A DNA stretch of 64,000 nt from Streptomyces sp. HNM0575. Its GTDB lineage: Bacteria > Actinomycetota > Actinomycetes > Streptomycetales > Streptomycetaceae. The stretch's first letter is position 1, and the number at the start of each line of letters is the position of its first letter. Below are positions 12,901-24,900 of this stretch, piece after piece. The position numbers were made by a program, and so were the translations under genes. The DNA lies in NCBI RefSeq assembly GCF_012726265.1, contig NZ_JAASAG010000017.1:1-64000 (forward strand), read 5' to 3'. The notes beneath the pieces were generated by a model that worked only from the letters and a program-made list of their open reading frames with translations, was not told the origin of the DNA and ran no database searches.

Positions 12901-15900
12901 GTTGTATGGGCGGTTCCCGGTCTTCGCCGAGGCCTTCGATGCCGTCCTGGCGCACCTGGACCCGGGCTTGCGGGATGTGGTCTGGGGCGAGGACGAGGAG
13001 GCGCTGAATCGTACGGGGTGGGCTCAGCCTGCGCTCTTCGCCCTGGAAGTGGCCCTGTTCCGCCTGGCGGAGTCCTGGGGCGTCCAGCCGGACTATCTCG
13101 CCGGGCACTCCATTGGTGAGATCGCGGCCGCTCATGTCGCGGGGGTGTTGTCCCTTCCTGATGCGTGTGGGTTGGTGTCGGCGCGTGCGCGGTTGATGGA
13201 GGCGCTGCCCGAGGGCGGCGCGATGGCCGCCATCGAGACATCCGAGGAAGAGATCACCCCGTTCCTCACCGAAGACGTGTCGCTGGGGGCGGTCAACGGT
13301 CCGTCCTCGGTGGTGGTCTCCGGTGAGGAGAGCGCGGTCACCGCCCTGGTGGAGCGCTTTGACGAACAGGGGGTCCGCACCCGGCGGTTGCGGGTCTCGC
13401 ATGCGTTCCATTCGCCGTTGATGGACCCGATGTTGGACGACTTCCGTACCGCCATCGAAGGCCTGGCCTTCGAGGCCCCGCAGGTGCCGGTTGCGGCGTG
13501 GGGTGATGTGTCGAGCCCGGAGTATTGGGTGCGGCACGTCCGGGAGGCCGTTCGCTTCGGCGACAGCGTCGAGTGGCTGGCCGAGCAGGACGTCACCACA
13601 TTCCTGGAACTGGGCCCCGACGGCGTACTTTCCGCGATGGCCGCGGTAATCGTCCCCGAGACAGTGGCCGTTCCTGTACTGCGCAAGGACCGTGGCGAAG
13701 AGATTGCCGCCCTGGCGTCGATCGCTCAACTCCACGTCAACGGGCACGCAGTGGACTTCGCCCGGCTCTTCGACGGTACCGGCGCACAGCGGATCGACCT
13801 GCCCACCTACTCCTTCCAGCACCAGCGCTTCTGGCCCACGGCCACTCACCGCCGCGGTGATGTGCGGGCCGCGGGCATGGAGTCGGTGGACCATCCGCTG
13901 CTGGGCGCGTCCGTCGAACTGGCGGGTGCCGAAGGGACGTTGTTCACCAGTCGCCTGTCGCTGGCCACGCACCCGTGGCTGGCCGACCATGCTGTGTTCG
14001 GGCGGGTGTTGTTCCCGGGCACCGGGTTCGTGGAGCTGGCGCTGCGGGCCGGTGACGAGGTCGGCTGCGACCGCGTTGAGGAACTCACCCTCGCGGCACC
14101 GCTGGTGATCCCCGAGCAAGGGGCGATCCAGGTACAGGTCTCCGTCGGCGCCCCCGACGAGTCCGCCCGCCGGAGCGTCACGGTGCACGCCAGGCCGGAC
14201 GGTGGCGAGGACGTTCCGTGGGTGGAGCACGCGGTCGGCGTACTGGCCGAAGAGCAGCCGGCGACGGCCGGGTTCGACGCTTCCGTGTGGCCGCCGGCGG
14301 GCGCCGCAGCTGTGGACGTCGAGGGCTGCTACGAGCGGTTCGCCGACGCGGGCTTCGACTACGGCCCCGTCTTCCAAGGCCTCCAGGCCGCCTGGCGGGG
14401 CGAGGACGGCGACCTCTTCGCCGAGGTCGCCCTGCCCGAGGACACCAGGACCAATGGCTTCGGCCTCCATCCCGCACTGCTCGATGCAGCGCTCCACGCC
14501 TCCGGTGCAAGCGACGGATCAGGGGCGGGAGTTGGGCTTCCGTTCGCCTGGGAAGGCGTGTCGCTGCACGCGACCGGGGCTTCGAGGATTCGTGTGCGCC
14601 TCACCCGCGACGGCGAAGGGGCGACTTCACTCGACGTGGCGGACACGTCGGGCCGCCCCGTAGCCTCCGTGGGGTCGCTGGTCACCCGGCCCGTCTCGGC
14701 GGATCAGCTCGGTGACGCCGGAGCCGCGCGGGACGGGCTCCTGGCCGTCCAGTGGACGCCCGTATCCGCCCAGCCCGTGCCGGACGGCCGGACACTCGCC
14801 TCCGTCGGCGAGGACGTCGCCGGAGCGGTCAGCGCACTGCGCAGCGCAGGTTTCGCCATCGAGGCGGTGGAGGACCTCGCGGAGTTCGACGGCCCCACGG
14901 CACCGGATGTGGTTCTGGTGCCGGTCAGCGGCGGGACGGGCGCGGAAGCCGATGTCGCGGACACCGCCCGTACCCTCACCTGCCGGGCTCTGGAACAGAC
15001 GCAACTGTGGCTGCGTGAGGAGCAGTTCGCACGCTCGCGGCTGGTGTTCGTGACGCGTGGTGCGGTGTCGGGTGAGGATCCGGCGGCTGCGGTGGTGTGG
15101 GGTCTGGTGCGGTCGGCGCAGTCGGAGCATCCGGGCCGGTTCGGGCTGCTGGATGTGGATGGCGCGGAGGCGTCGCTGGACGTGCTGGCGCAGGCGCTGG
15201 GCGTGGACGAGCCGCAGGTGGCGGTTTGTGAAGGCCGGGTTCTGGCTGCGCGTTTGGGTCGGGTTGCTTCTTCTGGTGAGGCTGTGGCGTGGGGTTCTGC
15301 GGGACCGGTGTTGGTCACTGGTGGTACGGGTGGTCTGGGTGCGGTCGTGGCGCGGCATCTGGTGTCCGAGCACGGTGTATGTGATCTGCTGCTGGTGTCG
15401 CGTCGTGGCCAGGAGGCCGACGGTGCGGGGGAGTTGACCGCTGAACTGGCCGGGCAGGGCGCCCGAGTTGAGGTCGCTGCGTGTGACGTCGGCGATCGCG
15501 AGGCGCTGTCGGCGCTGCTGGCCGAGCACACGATCGGTGCGGTGGTCCATGCGGCCGGCGTGCTGGATGACGGTGTGATCGAGTCCCTGACGCCTGAGCG
15601 GGTGGACTCCGTGTTCCGTCCGAAGGTGGATGCCGCCTGGAACCTGCACGAACTCACCCGCGACCGGGACCTGTCGGCGTTCGTGCTGTTCTCCTCGGCC
15701 GCCGGGGTGTTCGGCAACGCGGGTCAGGGCAACTACGCCGCGGCCAATGCGTTCCTGGACGCGCTGGCCGCCCATCGTCGTGAACTCGGTCTGCCCGCGG
15801 TGTCGTTGGCGTGGGGTGCGTGGGCCGGGGAGGGCATGCTCGCCGAGGCGGACGCCGAGCGGATGTCCCGGGCCGGTATGCCGCCGTTGGGTACGGCCGA

Positions 15901-18900
15901 GGGTCTGGAGCTGTTCGATGCAGCCCTTGGCGCCGACGAGGCGGCGCTCGTTCCGGTGCGCCTCGACCTGCCGGTACTGAGGTCCCGGGGTGAAGTGGCG
16001 CCGCTGCTGCGCGGGTTGATACGTACGCGTGCACGTCGGGCCGTCGCCGGATCGGAGACGGCGGCCTCGCTGGTGCGGCGGCTGAACGGCCTCGGCGACA
16101 GCGAGCGGTTCGACGCGCTGCTGACGATGGTCCGTGCGGAGGTCGCGGGCGTACTGGGGCATGCCGGCGCGGCAGCGGTGGAAGCGACCCGGGCGTTCCA
16201 GGACCTGGGCTTCGACTCGCTGACGGCGGTGGAGCTGCGCAACCGTCTGACGACAACGACCGGTCTGCGACTGCCGGCCACACTCGTCTTCGACTACCCG
16301 ACCGCGACGGGTCTCGCGCAGCACCTCGTCGACGAACTGTTCAACGCGGACACGCGCGCCGTCTCCGAAATGCCCACCCTCGCGACGACCGCGGATGACC
16401 CCGTCGTCATCGTGGGGATGTCGTGCCGCTATCCGGGCGGGGTCGGTTCTCCTGAGGATTTGTGGCGGCTCGTGTCGGAGGGCGCGGACGCGATCAGCGA
16501 CTTCCCGGCCGACCGCGGCTGGGACTTGGAGCGGTTGTTCCATCCGGATCCGGACCACCCGGGCACCTCGTATACGCGTCGTGGTGGGTTCTTGGGTGAG
16601 GCGGCGCAGTTCGATCCGCAGTTCTTCGGGATGTCTCCGCGTGAGGCGTTGGCGACGGATGCGCAACAGCGGTTGTTGCTGGAGGCGACGTGGGAGGCGC
16701 TGGAGCGTACCGGCGCCGACCCGGTCGCGCTGCGGGGAAGCCGTACGGGCGTGTTCGCGGGCGTGATGTACAACGACTACGCCCAACTTCTCGACGCCGA
16801 AAGCGAAGGACACCAGGGATTCGGAAGCTCTCCGAGTGTGGTGTCGGGTCGGGTGTCGTACACCTTCGGTTTCGAGGGTCCGGCGGTGACGGTGGACACG
16901 GCGTGCTCGTCGTCGCTGGTGGCCATGCATCTCGCCGCCCAGGCCCTCCGCGGCGGCGAATGCGAGCTGGCGCTCGCGGGCGGTGTGACGGTGATGTCGA
17001 CCCCCGCTGCGTTTGTGGGCTTCTCGCGGCAGCGGGGTCTGTCTGAGGACGGGCGCTGCAAGGCGTATGGGGATTCTGCTGATGGTGTGGGCTGGTCCGA
17101 GGGTGTCGGGCTTGTGGTGCTGGAGCGGTTGTCGGATGCGCGGCGTAACGGGCACCGGGTGCTGGCGGTGCTGCGCGGGAGCGCGGTGAATCAGGATGGT
17201 GCGTCGAATGGTTTGACGGCGCCGAACGGTCCGTCGCAGCAGCGGGTGATTCGGCAGGCGTTGGCCAGCGCCGGGTTGTCGACGTCTGATGTGGATGCCG
17301 TGGAGGGTCACGGGACGGGGACGTCGTTGGGTGACCCGATCGAGGCGCAGGCGTTGATGGCGACTTACGGGCAGGAGCGGGATGCTGAGCGGCCGCTGCT
17401 GTTGGGGTCGATCAAGTCCAATCTGGGTCATACGCAGGCGGCTGCGGGCGTTGCTGGTGTGATCAAGATGGTGGAGGCGATGCGGCACGGCAGCCTGCCG
17501 CGCACTCTCCACGCAGAAACTCCGTCTTCGCATGTCGACTGGGAAGCGGGAGCAGTTGAGCTGCTGGCCGAGGAGACGGAGTGGCCGCAGGACGAGCGGG
17601 TGCGCCGTGCCGCGGTGTCGTCGTTCGGGGTCAGCGGTACCAACGCCCACCTCATTCTCGAACAGCCCGACGAGCCCGCTGAGTTCACCCAGGGCGACGA
17701 TCAAGAGAAGCGAGAAGCGGACCTCTCGCCTGGTGTGGTGCCGGTGTTGGCGTCGGCGAAGTCGGCGGGTGCGTTGGATGGGCAGGTGGAGGCGTTGGGT
17801 GCCTGTGCCCGGGAGCGTTCGCCGGTGGATGTGGGTTTCTCGTCGGTGGTGTCGCGGTCGGTGTTCGAGCATCGTGCGGTGCTGCTGGCCGACGAGGACG
17901 GACTGAGCGAGGCGGCTCGGGGTGTGGCGGCTCAGGGCCCGGGTCCGCTGGCAGTGGTCTTCTCGGGTCAGGGCAGTCAACGGCTTGGTATGGGGCGGGA
18001 GTTGTATGGCCGCTTCCCGGTCTTCGCCGAGGCTTTCGATGCCGTCCTGGCGCACCTGGACCCGGGTCTACGGGATGTGATCTGGGGCGAGGATGCGGAG
18101 GCGCTGAACCGGACCGGTTGGGCTCAGCCTGCGCTCTTCGCCCTGGAAGTGGCCCTCTTCCGCCTTGCCGAATCGTGGGGCGTCCAGCCCGACTACCTGG
18201 CCGGTCACTCCATCGGTGAGATCGCCGCCGCTCATGTCGCTGGCGTCCTCTCCCTACCTGACGCGTGTGCGTTGGTGTCGGCGCGTGCGCGGTTGATGGA
18301 GGCGCTGCCCGAGGGCGGTGCGATGGCCGCCATCGAAACCACCGAAGAGGAAGTCACCCCGTTCCTCACTGAAGACGTATCCCTGGGGGCGGTCAACGGT
18401 CCGTCCTCGGTGGTGGTCTCCGGTGAGGAGAGCGCGGTCACCGCCCTGATCGAGCGCTTTGAGGAGCAGGGGGTGCGCACCCGGCGGTTGCGGGTCTCGC
18501 ACGCGTTCCATTCGCCGTTGATGGACCCGATGCTGGAGGACTTCCGTACCGCCATCGAAGGCCTGTCCTTCGAGGCGCCGCGGGTGCCGGTGGCGGCGTG
18601 GGGTGATGTGTCGAGCCCGGAGTATTGGGTGCGGCACGTCCGCGAGGCCGTACGCTTCGGCGACAGCATCGAATGGCTCGCCGAGCAAGACGTCACCACA
18701 TTCCTGGAACTCGGCCCCGACGGCGTACTGTCCGCCATGACCGCGGCAATCGCCCCCGAAACCACGGCCGTTCCCGTCCTGCGCAAGGACCGCGGCGAAG
18801 AGGCCGCCGCACTCACCGCGTTGGGCCGTCTGCACGTCAACGGTGTGCCCGTCGAGTGGGCACGGCTCTTCGACCGTACCGGCGCCCGACGCATCGACCT

Positions 18901-21900
18901 GCCCACGTACGCCTTCCAGCACCAGCGCTTCTGGCCCACGGCCACCACTCGTCCCGGGGACGCATCCGGGTTCGGATTCGATGCCGCAGAGCACCCGTTG
19001 CTGGGCGCGGCGGTCGAACTGGCCGACGGCGACGGGGTGTTGTTCACCAGCCGCCTGTCGCTGGCCACGCACCCGTGGCTGGCCGATCACGTCGTCATGG
19101 GACAGATCCTGGTGCCCGGCGCGGCGCTGGTCGAACTGGCGCTGCGAGCCGGTGACGAGGTCGGCTGCGACCGCGTCGAAGACCTCACCATGGTCGCCCC
19201 CTTGGCGCTGGCCGAGCAGAGCGCGGTGCGGGTCCAGGTGTCCGTGGGCGCCCCGGACGGTGCCGAGCGCCGGCCGGTCGCCGTGTACTCCCGTCCCGAG
19301 GACGCAACCGACGTGCCGTGGACCCAGCACGCCGCCGGCACACTCGGAACGGGAGCACCGGGGATCGGCGCCTCGTGGCCGGACGCCCACGTCTGGCCGC
19401 CGGTCGACGCGGTACCGGCGGACGTCGAGGACTGCTACGAGCGGTTCGCCGACGCGGGCTTCGACTACGGCCCCGTCTTCCAAGGCCTCCAGGCCGCCTG
19501 GCGGGGCGAGGACGGCGACCTCTTCGCCGAGGTCGCCCTGCCCGAGGACACCAGGACCAGCGGCTTCGGCCTCCACCCCGCACTGCTCGACGCAGCGCTG
19601 CACGCGTCTTTGCTGGGCGGAGAGGACGAGAGCCAGGCCCAGCCTCCGGGGTTGCCCTTCTCCTGGGAGGGCATCACGCTGCATGCCACAGGGGCCTCGG
19701 CGGTCCGGGTGCGTCTGACGCGCGGCGCCGACCGTTCGATGGCCATCGCCGTTGCGGACCGGTCGGGCTCTCTGGTGGCGACCGTCGAGTCGCTGTCCAT
19801 ACGGGCGATCTCCAAGGAGCAGCTCGCGGATCTCCGTGGAGCACCCGATGCGCTGTTCGGCGTCGAGTGGACTGCCGTACCGGCAGGCGAGGCGCCCACG
19901 GATCAGGTGGCGCTCGTGGGCTCGGACACCCTGGGACTGGCCGACGTGCTCGATGCGGCCCGCGTTCCCGTCGACGTCCAGCCGGACCTGATGTCCATGG
20001 GCGGGCTGGTGCCGGACCTGGTCCTGGCCCCACTGACGGGCGAGACCACCGGGCCCACGACTGCCGAATCCGCGCACATGGCGGCGGGGCAGGCGCTGGA
20101 GTCGATCCAGGAGTGGCTGATCGACCCGCGGTTCGCGGGTTCGCGGCTCGTCTTCGTCACCCGTGGTGCGGTGTCGGGTGAGGATCCGGCGGCTGCGGTG
20201 GTGTGGGGTCTGGTGCGTTCGGCGCAGTCGGAGCATCCGGGCCGTTTCGGGCTGCTGGATCTGGATGGCGCGGAGGCGTCGCTGGACGTGCTGGCGCAGG
20301 CGCTGGGTGCGGATGAGCCGCAGGTGGCGGTTCGTGAAGGCCGGGTTCTGGCTGCGCGTTTGGGTCGTGTTGCTTCTTCCGGTGAGGCTGTGGCGTGGGA
20401 CGCTGCGGGCACGGTGTTGGTCACCGGTGGTACGGGTGGTCTGGGTGCGGTCGTGGCGCGGCATCTGGTCTCCGAGCACGGTGTACGGGATCTGCTGCTG
20501 GTGTCGCGTCGTGGCCAGGAGGCCGACGGCGCGGGGGAGTTGACCGCTGAACTGGCCGGGCAGGGCGCGCAGGTGGAGGTCGCTGCGTGTGACGTCGGCG
20601 ATCGCGAGGCGCTGTCCGCGCTGCTGGCCGAGCACCCGGTCGGTGCGGTGGTGCACGCGGCGGGCGTCCTGGACGACGGCGTGATCGAGTCGCAGTCCCC
20701 GGAGCGTCTGGAGAGTGTCTTCCGTCCGAAGGTGGATGCCGCCTGGAACCTGCATGAACTGACCCGTGGCCTAGATCTGTCGGCGTTCGTGCTGTTCTCC
20801 TCGGCCGCCGGGGTGTTCGGTAATGCGGGTCAGGGCAATTACGCGGCCGCCAATGCGTTCTTGGACGCGCTGGCCGCCCATCGTCGTGAACTCGGTCTGC
20901 CTGCGGTGTCGTTGGCGTGGGGCGCCTGGAGTGAGGCGGGCATGCTCGCCGAGGCGGACGCCGAGCGGATGGCCCGTTCGGGCATGCCGCCTCTGGGTAC
21001 GGCCGAGGGTCTGGAGCTGTTCGACACGGCTCTCGCGACTGGCGAGCCCGTCTTGGTGCCGGTGCGCCTGGACCTGCCGGTACTGAGGTCCCGGGGTGAA
21101 GTGCCGCCGCTGCTGCGCGGGTTGATACGTACGCGTACGCGTCGCACCGCCGATAGTTCTGACGCCGCTGTCTCGCTGGTGCAGCGGTTGGGTGGTCTGG
21201 AGGAGAGCGAGCGGTACGACGCGCTGCTGGATCTGGTACGCGGCGAGGTCGCCGGAGTGCTCGGTTTTGGGGGCGGTGCGGAGATCGACGCGTCCCGTGC
21301 GTTCCAGGACCTGGGCTTCGATTCGCTGACGGCGGTCGAGCTGCGTAACCGGCTGACTTCCGTCACGGGCCTGCGGCTGCCGGCGACGCTCGTCTTCGAC
21401 TATCCGACTGCTGCTGCTCTCGCGACGCATCTGCGGGAGGAGTTGTTCGGTGCGGAGCCGGGCGAACTCGTCGTGCCTTCGCGGGTGTTGCCGTCGTTGG
21501 TGGATGATCCGGTTGTGATTGTGGGGATGTCGTGCCGTTATCCGGGTGGGGTCGCCTCTCCTGAGGATTTGTGGCGGCTGGTGTCGGAGGGCGCGGACGC
21601 GATCAGTGACTTCCCCACCGACCGTGGTTGGGATCTGGAGCGGTTGTTCCATCCGGATCCGGATCACCCGGGCACCTCGTATACGCGTCGTGGTGGGTTC
21701 CTGAGTGAGGCGGCGGAGTTCGATCCGCAGTTCTTCGGGATGTCTCCGCGTGAGGCGTTGGCGACGGATGCGCAGCAGCGGTTGTTGCTGGAGGCGACGT
21801 GGGAGGCGCTGGAGCGTACCGGTGTCGATCCGGCGGACCTGCGGGGAAGCCAGACGGGCGTGTTCGCGGGTGTGATGTACAACGATTACGCGCAGTTGCT

Positions 21901-24900
21901 GGAGGGTGCGGAGACGGAGGGGCATCAGGGCACGGGGACGTCGCCGAGTGTGGTGTCGGGTCGGGTGTCGTACACCTTCGGTTTCGAGGGTCCGGCGGTG
22001 ACGGTGGACACGGCGTGCTCGTCGTCGTTGGTGGCGATGCACTGGGCGGCGCAGGCGTTGCGGTCGGGTGAGTGCTCGCTGGCGCTGGCTGGTGGTGTGA
22101 CGGTGATGTCGACGCCGGGGCCGTTTGTGGGCTTCTCGCGGCAGCGGGGGTTGTCTGAGGACGGGCGTTGCAAGGCGTATGGGGATTCTGCTGATGGTGT
22201 GGGCTGGTCCGAGGGTGTCGGGCTGGTGGTGCTGGAGCGGTTGTCGGATGCGCGGCGTAATGGGCACCGGGTGCTGGCGGTGCTGCGCGGCAGCGCGGTG
22301 AATCAGGATGGTGCGTCGAATGGTTTGACGGCGCCGAACGGTCCGTCGCAGCAGCGGGTGATTCGGCAGGCGTTGGCCAGCGCCGGTCTGTCGACGTCGG
22401 ATGTGGACGCGGTCGAGGGTCACGGCACCGGCACCACGCTGGGTGACCCGATCGAGGCGCAGGCGTTGATGGCGACTTACGGGCAGGAACGTGATGCCGA
22501 GCGGCCGCTGCTGTTGGGGTCGATCAAGTCCAACATCGGGCATACGCAGGCCGCCGCGGGCGTCGCGGGCGTGATCAAGATGGTGGAGGCGATGCGGCAC
22601 GGCAGCCTGCCGCGGACCCTCCACGCGGAGACCCCCTCCTCGCATGTCGACTGGGAGGCCGGTGCTGTCGAGCTGCTGGCCGAGGAGACGGCGTGGCCGC
22701 AGGACAAGCGCGTCCGCCGGGCAGCCGTCTCGTCGTTCGGCGTCAGCGGCACCAACGCCCATCTGATTCTGGAGCAGTTGGACGAGAGCGAGGAGCTGGA
22801 ATCGGCGTCGCCGCCTGACCAGACGTCGGAAGGTGCGCCCTCGGTCTCGCCTGGTGTGGTGCCGGTGTTGGCGTCGGCGAAGTCTGCGGTGGCGCTGGAT
22901 GGGCAGGTGGAGCGGCTGCGGGAGCGGGCTGCCCAGGGGCCACGGCTGGATGTGGGTTTCTCGTCGGTGGTCTCCCGGTCGGTGTTCGAGCATCGTGCGG
23001 TGCTGCTGGCCGACGAGGACGGGGTGGCCGAGGCGGCTCGCGGTGTGAGCATGTCCGATCCGGGTCCGCTGGCGGTGGTCTTCTCGGGTCAGGGCAGTCA
23101 ACGCCTCGGTATGGGGCGGGAGTTGTATGCCCGCTTCCCGGTCTTCGCCGAAGCTTTCGATGCCGTCTTGGCGCACCTGGATCCGGGTCTGCGGGATGTG
23201 GTCTGGGGCGAGGACGAGGAGGCGCTGAATCGTACGGGGTGGGCGCAGCCTGCGCTGTTCGCGTTGGAGGTGGCGCTGTTCCGCCTGGCCGAATCGTGGG
23301 GCGTCCAGCCCGACTACCTCGCCGGGCACTCCATTGGTGAGATCGCGGCCGCGCATGTCGCCGGGGTGTTGTCCCTTTCCGACGCGTGTGCGTTGGTGTC
23401 GGCGCGGGCGCGGTTGATGGAGGCGTTGCCGGAGGGCGGCGCCATGGCCGCCATCGAAACCACCGAAGAGGAAGTCACCCCGTTCCTCACCGAAGACGTA
23501 TCCCTGGGGGCGGTCAACGGTCCGTCGTCGGTGGTGGTCTCCGGTGAGGAGAGCGCGGTCGCCGCTCTGGTCTCGCGGTTTGAGGAGCAGGGGGTGCGCA
23601 CGCGGCGGTTGCGGGTCTCGCATGCGTTCCATTCGCCGTTGATGGACCCGATGCTGGAGGACTTCCGTACCGCCATCGAGGATCTGGTGTTTGAGGCGCC
23701 GCGGGTGCCGGTGGCGGCGTGGGGTGATGTGTCGAGCCCGGAGTATTGGGTGCGGCACGTCCGGGAAGCGGTGCGCTTCGGCGAGAGCGTGGAGTGGCTG
23801 GCCGAGCAGGACGTCACCACGTTCCTGGAGCTCGGCCCCGACGGCGTACTTTCCGCGATGGCCGCGGCAATCGCCCCCGAAACCACGGCCGTTCCCGTAC
23901 TACGCAAGGACCGTGGCGAAGAAGCAGCCGCCCTGGCGTCGATCGCTCAACTCCACGTCACCGGCCATGAGATGGACTGGGCCCGGCTCTTCGACGGTAC
24001 CGGCGCACAGCACGTCGACCTGCCCACGTACGCCTTCCAGCACCAGCGCTTCTGGCCCGCCGTGTCCACCCGCGGCGGCGACGCATCCGGGCTGGGACTG
24101 AGCGCCGCGGAGCACCCGTTGCTGGGTGCAGCGGTCGAACTCGCCGACGGCGATGGGGTGTTGTTCACGGGCCGTCTGTCGTTGCGGACGCATCCGTGGC
24201 TGGCGGACCACGTCGTCATGGGGCAGATCCTGGTGCCCGGCGCGGCGCTGGTCGAACTGGCGGTGCGGGCCGGAGACGAGGTCGGCTGCGACCGCGTCGA
24301 AGACCTCACCATGGCCGCCCCCCTCGTCGTCGCCGAGCACGGCGGCATACAGGTGCAGCTTCGCGTCGGCGCCGCCGACGGTGACGGGCGGCGGGCGATA
24401 TCCGTGCACGGACGGGCCGCCGACACGGATGATCTCCCGTGGACGGAGTACGCCGCCGGCACGCTCGCCGTCGGCCGGACGACACCGGAGTTCGACACGA
24501 CCGCCTGGCCCCCGACCGGTGCGGAACCGGTCGAACTGGACCACTGCTACGAGCGGTTCGCCGACGCGGGCTTCGACTACGGCCCCGTCTTCCAAGGCCT
24601 GACGGCGGCCTGGCGTGGCGAGGACGGTGATCTCTTCGCCGAGGTCGCTCTGCCCGAGGACACCGGGACCAGCGGCTTCGGCCTCCACCCCGCACTGCTC
24701 GACGGAGCCCTGCACCCCGCACTGCTCGACGACGGGGACGAAGCGGCCGTGCCGTTCTCCTGGGAAGGCGTGTCGCTGTATGCGACCGGGGCCTCGACGG
24801 TTCGTGTGCGCCTGACGCGAGGCGCCGGCGGGAGCATGGCGTTGGCGCTGACCGACACCCTGGGCGCGCCGGTCGCCGCAGTCGAATCGCTCGCCACCCG